Shown here: one piece after another, positions 28,260 to 37,690 of the stretch
Position numbering within the stretch: the stretch's first letter is position 1
How the letters are laid out: every line of letters starts with the position of its first letter
Program-made: the position numbers and the translations under genes
The notes under the pieces: model-generated
Databases searched by the model: none
Told to the model about the DNA's origin: nothing
What the model saw: only the letters and a program-made list of their open reading frames with translations
NCBI GenBank assembly: GCA_019116045.1
Contig: DXCK01000131.1
Coordinates: 1 to 47,770 of the forward strand
Direction: 5' to 3'
Source: Candidatus Bacteroides merdipullorum
GTDB taxonomy: Bacteria; Bacteroidota; Bacteroidia; Bacteroidales; Bacteroidaceae
DNA length: 47,770 nucleotides

Positions 28260-28495
28260 TTTTCAGCACTTCTCGCAACATCGCCTGGCAAAGCCACGCT
28301 TCTTAATCACGAATCACAGGCACGGCTGTTGTGCGGAAGAAACACGGCTCGCACGCACAGCGGCCTGAAGGCCCGCTCCTCTCTGCTCAGACGACACAAA
28401 AGCCGTGCCGGAGACGGGATCGAAACCCCGGACTCTCAACACAGCTTTTCATTCATGTTATTATTCGGAACTTCAAAATCCGAAATGCACGTTTC
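28260..28495. other. Intergenic region between guaB and the PpiD-like gene
   Basis: 236 bp without a gene. It has degenerate 22-bp units related to 7811-7898 (AGCCGTG in both orientations near 28302-28335 and 28401) and the guaB terminator-like hairpin at 28398-28449. Confidence 0.55.
28398..28449 (-). terminator. Terminator-like hairpin after guaB, with a tRNA-like T-arm in its loop
   Basis: A 10-bp outer stem with one G-U pair (28398-28407 with 28440-28449) flanked by A and T runs, 47 bases past the guaB stop. Inside it, minus strand, CGGGG-TTTCGAT-CCCG-TCTCCGGCAC looks like the 3' end of a tRNA. No 5' half of a tRNA is present. Confidence 0.55.
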
Positions 28496-29983
<1,488 letters not shown>

Positions 29984-30001
29984 TTAGGAATTTATTGCGT
30001 G

Positions 30002-30009
30002 CAAAGATA
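30002..30009 (-). promoter_or_regulatory. -7 box of the guaB promoter
   Basis: TATCTTTG on the minus strand, 31 bases before the guaB start. Confidence 0.6.
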
Positions 30010-30238
30010 CGGCTTTTCTCGCTATGCCGTAACGACTCAGCCCCGAAAGGAGGCTGAAGGAAACAAACTTTTACTTTTTTTAACGGCGCAATTCCCTTTC
30101 AAGGCAAAGAGCGAAGGAAGAGACAAGTGAAAAAGAACTGCATGAACATGCAGCAAGTTGTAGGCAAAAACGAGTTTACGCAACGCGAATCAAAGGAAAG
30201 CCTTTATCGGGCTTAGGACATAAGCGGTAAAATATCCA

Positions 30239-30246
30239 TATCTTTG
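30239..30246 (+). promoter_or_regulatory. Orphan plus-strand -7 box
   Basis: TATCTTTG with no gene downstream on this strand. It could start a small RNA through the hairpins at 30267-30288 and 30410-30442, or antisense to the esterase gene end. Confidence 0.3.
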
Positions 30247-30290
30247 ATATTACAAATACGCTTCTTGTTCGTTTCTAAGAGAACGAACTT

Positions 30291-30334
30291 GGTACGACCC
30301 AGGTACGACCCAGGTACGACTCAGGTAGGAGGCC
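30291..30334. repeat. 11-bp tandem repeat
   Basis: GGTACGACCCA at 30291-30301 and 30302-30312, GGTACGACTCA at 30313-30323, and a decayed fourth unit at 30324-30334. It is preceded by a GTTCGTT/AACGAAC hairpin at 30267-30288. Confidence 0.8.
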
Positions 30335-30409
30335 GGGATATTCCGGTAGCAATAACAATATTTCCTTACAAGCATTATCCGTTTCTTGCGCTTCTTAGGC
30401 ACGAAGCAT

Positions 30410-30442
30410 CGTTGGGCATCCTGCGCAACAGGATGCCCAACG
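30410..30442. repeat. Perfect 14-bp inverted repeat
   Basis: Arms 30410-30423 and 30429-30442 (CGTTGGGCATCCTG and its complement) with a 5-base loop CGCAA. There is no T run on either side, so it is not a simple terminator. Confidence 0.8.
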
Positions 30443-30494
30443 ACGTGGGGAAATAGGGAAATCCGAAGAAAGAGACAGGAGTGCAAGCCTAGCC

Positions 30495-31934
30495 TCAACG
30501 GGCAGCGGACAGTATGTCGCCCACTTGTTGACAGATGCTCTCCATGCCTTTCACCGAGGGGTGGCCCCATTGTTTGTCGATGTCGTGCAGGCGGATATTG
30601 GTGATGCCATAATGGCGGCAGATGCTGTCCATAGACTGGGTGACCGGTTCGGACAGCTCGGTATTCGTCAGGTTGTAAATCCGGGCATGCGGGTAATGGG
30701 TAATCAAATAATCGAGCAGGTAGCTGAAGGCCGGACGAAAATCATAGAAATCGTCCTTTTGCCAATCGGCATACTGATAATGCCCCAAGGGAGAGCCTGC
30801 CCAACTGTCATTGGTGCCTCCGAAAAGGAGTATGATGTCCGGATTTCCCAAATCGGCCATGCGGGTGATGAAAGCTCTATCCGAGTAGTCATCTCCGTTA
30901 TATCCGGTATAGCAGACGGTTGCTCCGGAGTAGGAATTGTTGGTGTCGAGCTGGTAGCCATAACGGTTCAGCAGCAGTTGCCACCAGGTTTGTTCGAGCG
31001 TGGTGACATCGTTTTCTTTCTTCTCGCCGGGGACGCCGTACCAGCAGAGATTGGTGCGAGGGGTCACGTGGCCGTAGAAAGTTGAATAGGAATCGCCCAG
31101 GATAGAGATTTTTTGCGCGGTATCGGCCGGAAGTGCTTCCAGGATTTTCTTTACATGCTGGTGGAGTATGTGGAAAGCAGGCTCGGCCATTGCGCCGTGG
31201 TCATATCCGCCTATTTCATAGAGAGTCGTTTGTGTATGCCCGACCAGCAGCATCATGCGACGCATATAGGCATTTTCTTCGTAGCGGCCGAAGAGTTCCA
31301 GTTCGCGGTCGCCGGTAATCAGGACAAGAGGGGGCGCGTCTTTGCGGACATGGAAGAGAGGTGCGAAGCGGTCAATGGTGGGTTGCAGATTGGGGATGCC
31401 TTGCATCTGGCGATAGGAAAAATGACTGATCATCTGTCCGCTAAAGGGTATCAGCCCGGCCAGGCGGTTGGCGTCTATGTCATATTTCGCCAGCCATGAC
31501 TTGTCAAGCCCAAGCATGGTGATGAGGTAGCCTCCTGCCGAGTGGCCGGACAGAAATATCTTACGGGTACTGCCCCCGTATTTTCCTATTTCACGGAAGG
31601 TCCAGGCTACGGCAGCCGCGGCATCGTCGATGCAGGTGGCTATGTCGACTTTGGGCAGCAGACGGTAATTGACTCCCACGACCACCATGCCTTTCTCGCG
31701 CAGCTTCATGGGGATGTCTTTGCTTCCCCCTGTCAGTCCTCCTCCGTGGAACCATACCACCACGGGGCAATCAGTGGCGTTTTCCGGATAGTAGACATCC
31801 AGTTTGCAGCGTTCGCGGGCATAAGTGTCGTCGGACGACGTGTAAGAAATGTCTCGCGCCCATTGATAGGTTTTGTTCTGGGCGGAAAGCAACGTGCATA
31901 CAAAGATGCAGCATAATGCAAGATACTTTTTCAT
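30495..31934 (-). CDS. Two-domain esterase: alpha/beta-hydrolase fused to SGNH hydrolase
   Basis: 479 residues with a signal peptide (LCCIFVCTLLSAQ). Domain 1 (about 25-270) is a BD-FAE/esterase-like alpha/beta hydrolase with the oxyanion motif WFHGGGLTGG near 63 and nucleophile motif SGHSAGG near 130. Domain 2 (about 275-479) is an SGNH/GDSL hydrolase with block I ILGDSYSTF near 280, block III GGTNDSW and the His block WGHPSVKGM near 458. Both active sites look intact. Two esterase folds in one secreted protein suggest removal of two different acyl groups, for example acetyl and feruloyl, from a plant glycan; the substrates are inferred. Own -7 box; no operon partner. Confidence 0.9.
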   Translation of the reverse strand: MKKYLALCCIFVCTLLSAQNKTYQWARDISYTSSDDTYARERCKLDVYYPENATDCPVVVWFHGGGLTGGSKDIPMKLREKGMVVVGVNYRLLPKVDIATCIDDAAAAVAWTFREIGKYGGSTRKIFLSGHSAGGYLITMLGLDKSWLAKYDIDANRLAGLIPFSGQMISHFSYRQMQGIPNLQPTIDRFAPLFHVRKDAPPLVLITGDRELELFGRYEENAYMRRMMLLVGHTQTTLYEIGGYDHGAMAEPAFHILHQHVKKILEALPADTAQKISILGDSYSTFYGHVTPRTNLCWYGVPGEKKENDVTTLEQTWWQLLLNRYGYQLDTNNSYSGATVCYTGYNGDDYSDRAFITRMADLGNPDIILLFGGTNDSWAGSPLGHYQYADWQKDDFYDFRPAFSYLLDYLITHYPHARIYNLTNTELSEPVTQSMDSICRHYGITNIRLHDIDKQWGHPSVKGMESICQQVGDILSAAR

Positions 31935-31977
31935 GATAAGCAGAGGTATTTAATTTACTTTTTTATGATGATGCCGG

Positions 31978-31985
31978 CAAAGGTA
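31978..31985 (-). promoter_or_regulatory. -7 box of the two-domain esterase promoter
   Basis: TACCTTTG on the minus strand, 44 bases before the start codon. Confidence 0.6.
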
Positions 31986-32061
31986 AGGGAAAAAAGTAGG
32001 ATGAGGGCAAAATAGGATGAAAATATCAACCTATCTTTCCTTTCTTTTTATAAATAATGCT

Positions 32062-32069
32062 TATCTTTG
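32062..32069 (+). promoter_or_regulatory. -7 box of the GH20 promoter
   Basis: TATCTTTG, 33 bases before ATG 32102. It supports the downstream start over the upstream ATG at 32057, which lies before the box. Confidence 0.6.
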
Positions 32070-32101
32070 CCACTATCATACTAATCATTAACCCATCCAA
32101 T

Positions 32102-34465
32102 ATGATGAAAAGAATTAATCATCTTCTCATGGCCGGTACTTTTATCGCAGCTTGCACGTCGTGCAGCAAAGAAGTCGAAGCAACCTATCAAGTAATACCT
32201 CTTCCTCAAGAGGTGAGTTTGACGCAAGAGGCTCCGTTCCGCCTCAATCAAAGCACCATCATCGCCTATCCCGAAGGCAACACCCTGCTGCAACGCAACG
32301 CAGAGTTTTTGGCCGAATACCTCCAACAGTCTGTTGGGTTTGCTCCTCAGACCCAATCGTTCGCCAACGGCCAAGAACCGGAAAAAGGCTGCATCCTGCT
32401 GGACATTGACGACGACATAGAGTCGCCCGAAGGCTATACGCTGAAGGTCGATGCCGATGGCGTGGAAATAGAAGGCCAAACGCCCAACGGAGTGTTCTAC
32501 GGCATACAGACGCTGCGCAAATCCATCCCTGCAGGACAGGAAGTGACCGATGTCCTGCTGCCTGCCGGCGAGGTGAAAGACGCTCCCCGGTTCGGCTATC
32601 GCGGCTTCATGCTGGACTGCTCGCGCCACTTCTTCCCGGTGGAGTTTGTCAAAAAGTTCATCGACATCCTGGCGCTGCACAACATCAACACCTTCCACTG
32701 GCACATCACAGACGACCAGGGCTGGCGCATTGAAATCAAGAAATATCCCCGCCTGACTGAAATAGGTTCGACACGCAACCGCACCGTCATCGGACGCAAC
32801 ACGCCCGAATATGACCATACGCCCTACGGCGGTTTCTATACCCAAGAAGAGGCCCGCGAGATTGTACGCTACGCACAAGAGCGCTATATCACCGTCATAC
32901 CGGAAGTCGACCTGCCCGGACACATGCTCGCAGCACTGGCCGCCTATCCCGAACTGGGTTGCACAGGCGGACCTTACGAGGTATGCCCGAACTGGGGAGT
33001 GTTTGAAGACGTGCTTTGCATCGGCAACGAAAAGACGTTTGAATTCCTGGAAGGTGTGTTGGACGAAATCGTAGATATTTTCCCGGCACGCTACATTCAC
33101 ATCGGCGGCGACGAAGTGCCCCGCACACGTTGGGAGAAATGCCCCAAATGCCAGGCACGCATCCGGCAACTGGGGCTGAGAGACGACAAAGACCACACTG
33201 CCGAAGACCACTTGCAAAGCTATTGCATGTCGCGCATCGAGAAATATCTGAACGGCAAAGGACGACAGATTATCGGATGGGACGAAATACTGGAAGGCGA
33301 AGTAGCGCCTAATGCCACCGTCATGTCATGGCGCGGATTGGAAGGAGGCATCGAAGCAGCTCAGTTGGGGCACGATGTCATCATGGTACCCACCTCTTAC
33401 GCGTATTTGGACTATTACCAGACGGATAATCGCGATGGAGAACCTTTGGCCATCGGCGGCTATGTTCCTATCGAAAAGGTCTACAGCCTTGAACCGATGC
33501 CCGACGTGCTGACCGATGAACAGAAGAAACACATCATCGGTGCGCAAGCCAATCTTTGGACGGAATACATCCTTAACGGTGCCCATGTGGAATACATGGC
33601 ACTGCCTCGCATGGCCGCCCTCAGCGAAGTGCAGTGGACACTGCCGGAAAAGAAAAATTACGAAGATTTCCGCACACGACTCATGCCTTTGCTGAACATC
33701 TACAAGCTGGACAGCATCAACTATTCGCGAGCCATGTTTGACATCAAAGCTACTTATACTGCCCAAACCGCCGAAAGTGGAGAACCGGGACAGGGACACA
33801 TCGTGGTCGAAATGAGCACCATCGACAATGCGCCTATTTACTACACCCTCGACGGGACAGACCCGACTACCGCTTCTACTGCCTACACTGCGCCGGTCAA
33901 CATTGACCATACCGCAGAGTTCCGGGCAGTGGCTATTCGCCCGGACGGCCAGAGCAAAGTGGTCAAGAAACAATTCAACTTCAACAAAGCCACCCTGCGA
34001 CCTATCGAGTTTGTAGGCGAAGGCCCTTCATCCCGCTTCACTTACAAAGGTGCCGTGACGCTGGTTGACGGCATAACGGGTCCCGACACTTACAGTGGCG
34101 GCCCGTGGATTGGTTTCTACAAGGGTGACGCAGAGGTTGTAATAGACCTGGGAGAAGGTGGACAGAGCATCCACCGTGTCGGCACCCACGCCAACATCGA
34201 CATGGGTTCATGGATTATGGGGGCTACGGGCATGGAAGTTCTCGTATCCGACGATAAGAAGAACTTCCGTTCGGTGGCAGCGATTGAGTGTCCCGAGCAG
34301 ACCGACATCAACAAGAAGACCATTGAAAACTATGAAGTCTCCTTCGACCCTGTTACGGCACGCTATCTCAAGGTCATTGTCAAACGTGCCAAAGCCCTGC
34401 CCAAAGGACATCCGGGCGAGGGTAAAGCTCCTTACTTGTTCATCGACGAGATAGAAGTAGACTAA
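32102..34465 (+). CDS. GH20 beta-N-acetylhexosaminidase, lipoprotein
   Basis: 787 residues from ATG 32102. The start follows the -7 box and opens a lipoprotein signal (MMKRINHLLMAGTFIAAC, lipobox near TSC). An N-terminal GH20b domain precedes the catalytic barrel with TFHWHITDDQGWRIEIKKYP and the catalytic pair in HIGGDEVPRTRW near residue 335. A chitobiase-type C domain (IYYTLDGTDPTTAS) and a C-terminal F5/8-type discoidin domain (AEVVIDLGEGGQSIHRV, VLVSDDKKNFRSV) follow. It removes terminal beta-GlcNAc or GalNAc from glycans, such as host mucin or chitin oligosaccharides, by substrate-assisted catalysis. Ends in a terminator at 34488-34524. No operon partner. Confidence 0.95.
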   Translation: MMKRINHLLMAGTFIAACTSCSKEVEATYQVIPLPQEVSLTQEAPFRLNQSTIIAYPEGNTLLQRNAEFLAEYLQQSVGFAPQTQSFANGQEPEKGCILLDIDDDIESPEGYTLKVDADGVEIEGQTPNGVFYGIQTLRKSIPAGQEVTDVLLPAGEVKDAPRFGYRGFMLDCSRHFFPVEFVKKFIDILALHNINTFHWHITDDQGWRIEIKKYPRLTEIGSTRNRTVIGRNTPEYDHTPYGGFYTQEEAREIVRYAQERYITVIPEVDLPGHMLAALAAYPELGCTGGPYEVCPNWGVFEDVLCIGNEKTFEFLEGVLDEIVDIFPARYIHIGGDEVPRTRWEKCPKCQARIRQLGLRDDKDHTAEDHLQSYCMSRIEKYLNGKGRQIIGWDEILEGEVAPNATVMSWRGLEGGIEAAQLGHDVIMVPTSYAYLDYYQTDNRDGEPLAIGGYVPIEKVYSLEPMPDVLTDEQKKHIIGAQANLWTEYILNGAHVEYMALPRMAALSEVQWTLPEKKNYEDFRTRLMPLLNIYKLDSINYSRAMFDIKATYTAQTAESGEPGQGHIVVEMSTIDNAPIYYTLDGTDPTTASTAYTAPVNIDHTAEFRAVAIRPDGQSKVVKKQFNFNKATLRPIEFVGEGPSSRFTYKGAVTLVDGITGPDTYSGGPWIGFYKGDAEVVIDLGEGGQSIHRVGTHANIDMGSWIMGATGMEVLVSDDKKNFRSVAAIECPEQTDINKKTIENYEVSFDPVTARYLKVIVKRAKALPKGHPGEGKAPYLFIDEIEVD

Positions 34466-34487
34466 ACATAATCATGTACAGACAGAA

Positions 34488-34524
34488 GAAAACCCGCATT
34501 TCCCCCCTGGAGTTGCGGGTTTTC
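34488..34524 (+). terminator. Intrinsic terminator after the GH20 gene
   Basis: 11-bp perfect stem (34488-34498 with 34514-34524), 15-base loop, T run at 34520-34523, then TTTT. It lies 23 bases past the stop. Confidence 0.85.
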
Positions 34525-34604
34525 TTTTGCCTCAAGACCTGTTAGGCAGTATTATTGGTTACAGATTCTGTAAAATGTATAGGCCTACTATTACCAACTT
34601 TTCT

Positions 34605-34612
34605 TACCTTTG
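34605..34612 (+). promoter_or_regulatory. -7 box of the NapH-like/aldo-keto reductase operon
   Basis: TACCTTTG, 50 bases before the start at 34663. Confidence 0.6.
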
Positions 34613-34662
34613 TACACGGATAAGGATACTCCTTTTCTCTATCAATTAACCACTTATACATT

Positions 34663-36156
34663 ATGTTACGTAAAATAAGACTAACGCTGGCCGTTCTTTT
34701 CTTCGCCCTTGTCACGTTGCTGTTTCTCGACTTCACGGGCAGCATCCATTTATGGTTCGGATGGTTGGCCAAGATTCAATTCCTGCCGGCCTTGCTCGCG
34801 CTGAATGTCGGCATCGTGTTGTTACTGGTTGTATTGACTCTCCTGCTGGGTCGGGTTTACTGTTCTGTCATCTGCCCGTTGGGGGTCTTGCAGGACGTTA
34901 TCTCGTGGTTCAGCGGACGCCGCAAGAAGAAGCGCTACCGTTTCTCCTACTCCCCTGCCCTGTCATGGCTTCGTTACGGCGTGCTGGGTGTGTTCATCAT
35001 TGCCCTGCTGGCAGGCATCGGTTCGATAACGGCCCTGCTGGCTCCTTACAGTTCTTACGGACGCATTGCTGCTAACCTTTTTGCTCCCATCTACCGCTGG
35101 GGCAACAATCTTCTGGCCTACGTGGCCGAGCGCATTGACAGCTATACATTCTACGAGACCGACGTCTGGCTGAAAACCCTTCCTACTTTCTGCATCGCCG
35201 TTGTCACCTTACTCATACTTATTGTGCTGGCCTGGCGCAACGGACGTACTTATTGCAACACCATTTGCCCGGTGGGTACGGTATTGGGATTCTTGTCGCG
35301 CTTCTCGCTGTTCCGTATCACCATCGACACGGACAAATGCAATGCCTGCGGTCTGTGTTCACGCCGTTGTAAGGCAGCCTGCATCGACGGCAAGAACCAC
35401 CGGGTAGATTACAGCCGCTGCGTGGCCTGCATGGATTGCATCGACACGTGTAAGCACGGGGCCATTCATTACCGCTTTGCTTATAGCCACCGGGCCGAGA
35501 AACCGCAGCAGCCACAGGAGAAGAAAGAAAACCCACGCCGCAGTTTCCTGACAGCCACTGCTTTATTGGCTACTACTTCGCTGCTGAAAGCCCAAGAAAA
35601 GAAAGTGGACGGAGGACTGGCCGTCATTGAAAAGAAGAAAATCCCTAACCGCCAAACACCCATTTTACCTCCCGGAGCACAGGATACCCGCCACTTTGCC
35701 CATCACTGCACGGGTTGCCAGTTGTGCGTCTCTGCTTGCCCCAACGGGGTATTGCGCCCTTCTACAGACTTGCTGAAACTGATGCAGCCGGAGATGTCTT
35801 ACGAGCGAGGATATTGCCGCCCCGAATGTATGCGTTGCGCCGAGGTCTGCCCCACGGGTGCTATCCGGCTGACTGATTTGGCCGAAAAAGTATCCACCCA
35901 AGTAGGACATGCCGTTTGGATAAAAGCCAACTGTGTCCCCCTGACCGATGGCGTCGAGTGCGGCAACTGCGCCCGCCACTGCCCTTCGGGAGCTATCCAA
36001 ATGATTCCTTCCGACCCCGAAGATGCCAATTCGCCTAAGATTCCTGCCATCAACGTAGAGCGCTGCATCGGTTGCGGCGCGTGCGAGAACTTATGTCCGG
36101 CACGCCCCTTCAGTGCCATCTACGTAGAAGGGCACGAAAGCCAACACATTATCTAA
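34663..36156 (+). CDS. NapH-like membrane ferredoxin fused to a NapG-like ferredoxin
   Basis: 497 residues. Residues 1-285 look like NapH: four membrane segments (about 8-28, 38-62, 103-125, 170-190), two CxxxCP motifs (CSVICPLG, CNTICPVG) and two [4Fe-4S] motifs (CNACGLCSRRC, CVACMDCIDTC). At about 288 a twin-arginine-like segment appears (NPRRSFLTATALLATTSLL), followed by a NapG-like part with CTGCQLCVSACP, CMRCAEVCP, CGNCARHCP and CIGCGACENLCP. NapGH passes electrons from quinol to periplasmic reductases. A fused form with an internal Tat-like motif would put the second ferredoxin on the outer face; this is inferred. The next gene starts 4 bases later and is a Tat-exported ferredoxin-aldo/keto reductase, its likely partner. 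Confidence 0.92.
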   Translation: MLRKIRLTLAVLFFALVTLLFLDFTGSIHLWFGWLAKIQFLPALLALNVGIVLLLVVLTLLLGRVYCSVICPLGVLQDVISWFSGRRKKKRYRFSYSPALSWLRYGVLGVFIIALLAGIGSITALLAPYSSYGRIAANLFAPIYRWGNNLLAYVAERIDSYTFYETDVWLKTLPTFCIAVVTLLILIVLAWRNGRTYCNTICPVGTVLGFLSRFSLFRITIDTDKCNACGLCSRRCKAACIDGKNHRVDYSRCVACMDCIDTCKHGAIHYRFAYSHRAEKPQQPQEKKENPRRSFLTATALLATTSLLKAQEKKVDGGLAVIEKKKIPNRQTPILPPGAQDTRHFAHHCTGCQLCVSACPNGVLRPSTDLLKLMQPEMSYERGYCRPECMRCAEVCPTGAIRLTDLAEKVSTQVGHAVWIKANCVPLTDGVECGNCARHCPSGAIQMIPSDPEDANSPKIPAINVERCIGCGACENLCPARPFSAIYVEGHESQHII

Positions 36157-36160
36157 CCAA

Positions 36161-37633
36161 ATGCTTCAGAATATGGATAACAAACCGAACAAGGCCATTA
36201 GTCGCCGCGACTTCCTGAAGATAGCCGGAGCAAGCGGGCTGGCCACAACCGGACTGACTGCCTGTGGGGCATCCGGTAGACAAGACAGTGCTGCCGGAAC
36301 AGCGCCCTTGAACGTTGCAGGCGAGATGACCTACCGGACAAACCCGACAACGGGAGATAAAGTCTCATTGCTGGGCTTCGGCATGATGCGACTGCCGTCG
36401 GTGGGCGGACGAAGTGCCCGCGAAGGGAATGAGGAGATTGACCAGAACATGGTGAACGAACTGGTGGACTACGCACTTGAACACGGCGTGAATTATTTCG
36501 ACACCTCACCCGCTTACTGTCGAGGCGGCTCGGAACGTGCTACGGGCATTGCCCTGAGCCGGCATCCGCGCGACAAGTATTTCATCGCCACCAAGCTGTC
36601 CAATTTCGCGCCCAGCACTTGGACACGGGAGGGCTCCATCGCCATGTATCAGAACTCGCTGAAGCAGTTGCAGACAGACTACATCGACTACTTGCTGTTG
36701 CACGGCATAGGCATGGGCAACGACGGCATGAAAGAGTTTGAGACGCGCTATATGGACAACGGCATTTTGGAGTTTCTGCTGGAAGAGCGCCGGGCGGGAC
36801 GTATCCGCAACCTGGGTTTCTCGTACCACGGTGACATACGGGTGTTCGACTACCTGCTGTCGCGCCACGACTATTATAAATGGGACTTCGTACAGATTCA
36901 ACTGAACTACCTGGACTGGAAGTATGCCAAACAAATCAACCCGCGCAATACGGACGCTGAATACTTGTACAACGAGCTGGCCAAGAGAAATATCCCTGCC
37001 GTCATCATGGAACCACTGCTGGGCGGACGCCTGTCTAACGTGCCCGACAGCATCGTGGCCCGCCTGAAGCAGCGTGAGCCCGAAAGAAGCGTGGCGTCTT
37101 GGGCCTTTCGTTTTGCAGGCAGTTTTCCGGGCGTGCTGACCGTGTTGAGCGGCATGACACGCATGGAGCACCTGCAAGACAACCTGGCCACCTATTCGCC
37201 CTTGAAGCCGCTGACCGACGAAGAGTTTGACTTCCTGCAACAGACCGCCACGCAGATGATGCAGTTCGAAACCATCCCATGCAACGACTGCAAATACTGT
37301 ATGCCTTGTCCCTACGGCATCGACATACCGGCGCTGCTGCTGCACTACAACAAATGCCTGAACGAAGGGAACCTCATCGCCGACCCGGACGCAGAAGGGT
37401 ATCGCCAGGCACGCCGCATTTACCTGATTGGTTACGACCGGAGCGTGCCGCGCTTGCGGCAAGCCGACCATTGCATCGGCTGCAACCAGTGTAGTCCTCA
37501 CTGCCCGCAGGGAATCAACATTCCGCACGAGCTGCACCGCATTGCCCACTACGTGGACAATCTGAAGCAAGAGAAAGGAAACGGTGAGAGGCACCGGCAA
37601 AGAGAACGCCGGCGGCAAGGGCAGCGAACTTAA
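36161..37633 (+). CDS. Tat-exported aldo/keto reductase with C-terminal ferredoxin domain
   Basis: 490 residues from ATG 36161; an in-frame ATG at 36173 is an alternative. The signal has the twin-arginine motif SRRDFLKIAG followed by a lipobox-like LTAC, so the protein should be exported folded and possibly lipid-anchored. The aldo/keto reductase barrel (about 60-350) has GFGMMRLP, YFDTSPAY and FIATKLS. The C-terminus carries a CNDCKYCMPCPYG motif and CIGCNQCSPHCPQG, which bind iron-sulfur clusters. It is co-transcribed with the NapH/NapG-like protein, suggesting quinol-derived electrons reach it outside the cytoplasm. The substrate is unknown. The last 18 residues are very basic (RHRQRERRRQGQR). 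Confidence 0.93.
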   Translation: MLQNMDNKPNKAISRRDFLKIAGASGLATTGLTACGASGRQDSAAGTAPLNVAGEMTYRTNPTTGDKVSLLGFGMMRLPSVGGRSAREGNEEIDQNMVNELVDYALEHGVNYFDTSPAYCRGGSERATGIALSRHPRDKYFIATKLSNFAPSTWTREGSIAMYQNSLKQLQTDYIDYLLLHGIGMGNDGMKEFETRYMDNGILEFLLEERRAGRIRNLGFSYHGDIRVFDYLLSRHDYYKWDFVQIQLNYLDWKYAKQINPRNTDAEYLYNELAKRNIPAVIMEPLLGGRLSNVPDSIVARLKQREPERSVASWAFRFAGSFPGVLTVLSGMTRMEHLQDNLATYSPLKPLTDEEFDFLQQTATQMMQFETIPCNDCKYCMPCPYGIDIPALLLHYNKCLNEGNLIADPDAEGYRQARRIYLIGYDRSVPRLRQADHCIGCNQCSPHCPQGINIPHELHRIAHYVDNLKQEKGNGERHRQRERRRQGQRT

Positions 37634-37690
37634 GAGCCGGAAGCGGCCCGGTGTGTTCCCGGCGAAAGAGCCGCCGACGGATGGGCACGC

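Noticed and set aside
28411..28450. Complete tRNA gene
   Set aside because: Only a T-arm-like segment and a 3' acceptor-like strand are visible; no matching 5' acceptor, D-arm or anticodon arm.
30250..30570. Minus-strand 106-codon frame upstream of, and overlapping, the esterase end
   Set aside because: It runs through the 11-bp repeat and a hairpin, and overlaps the esterase gene in another frame.
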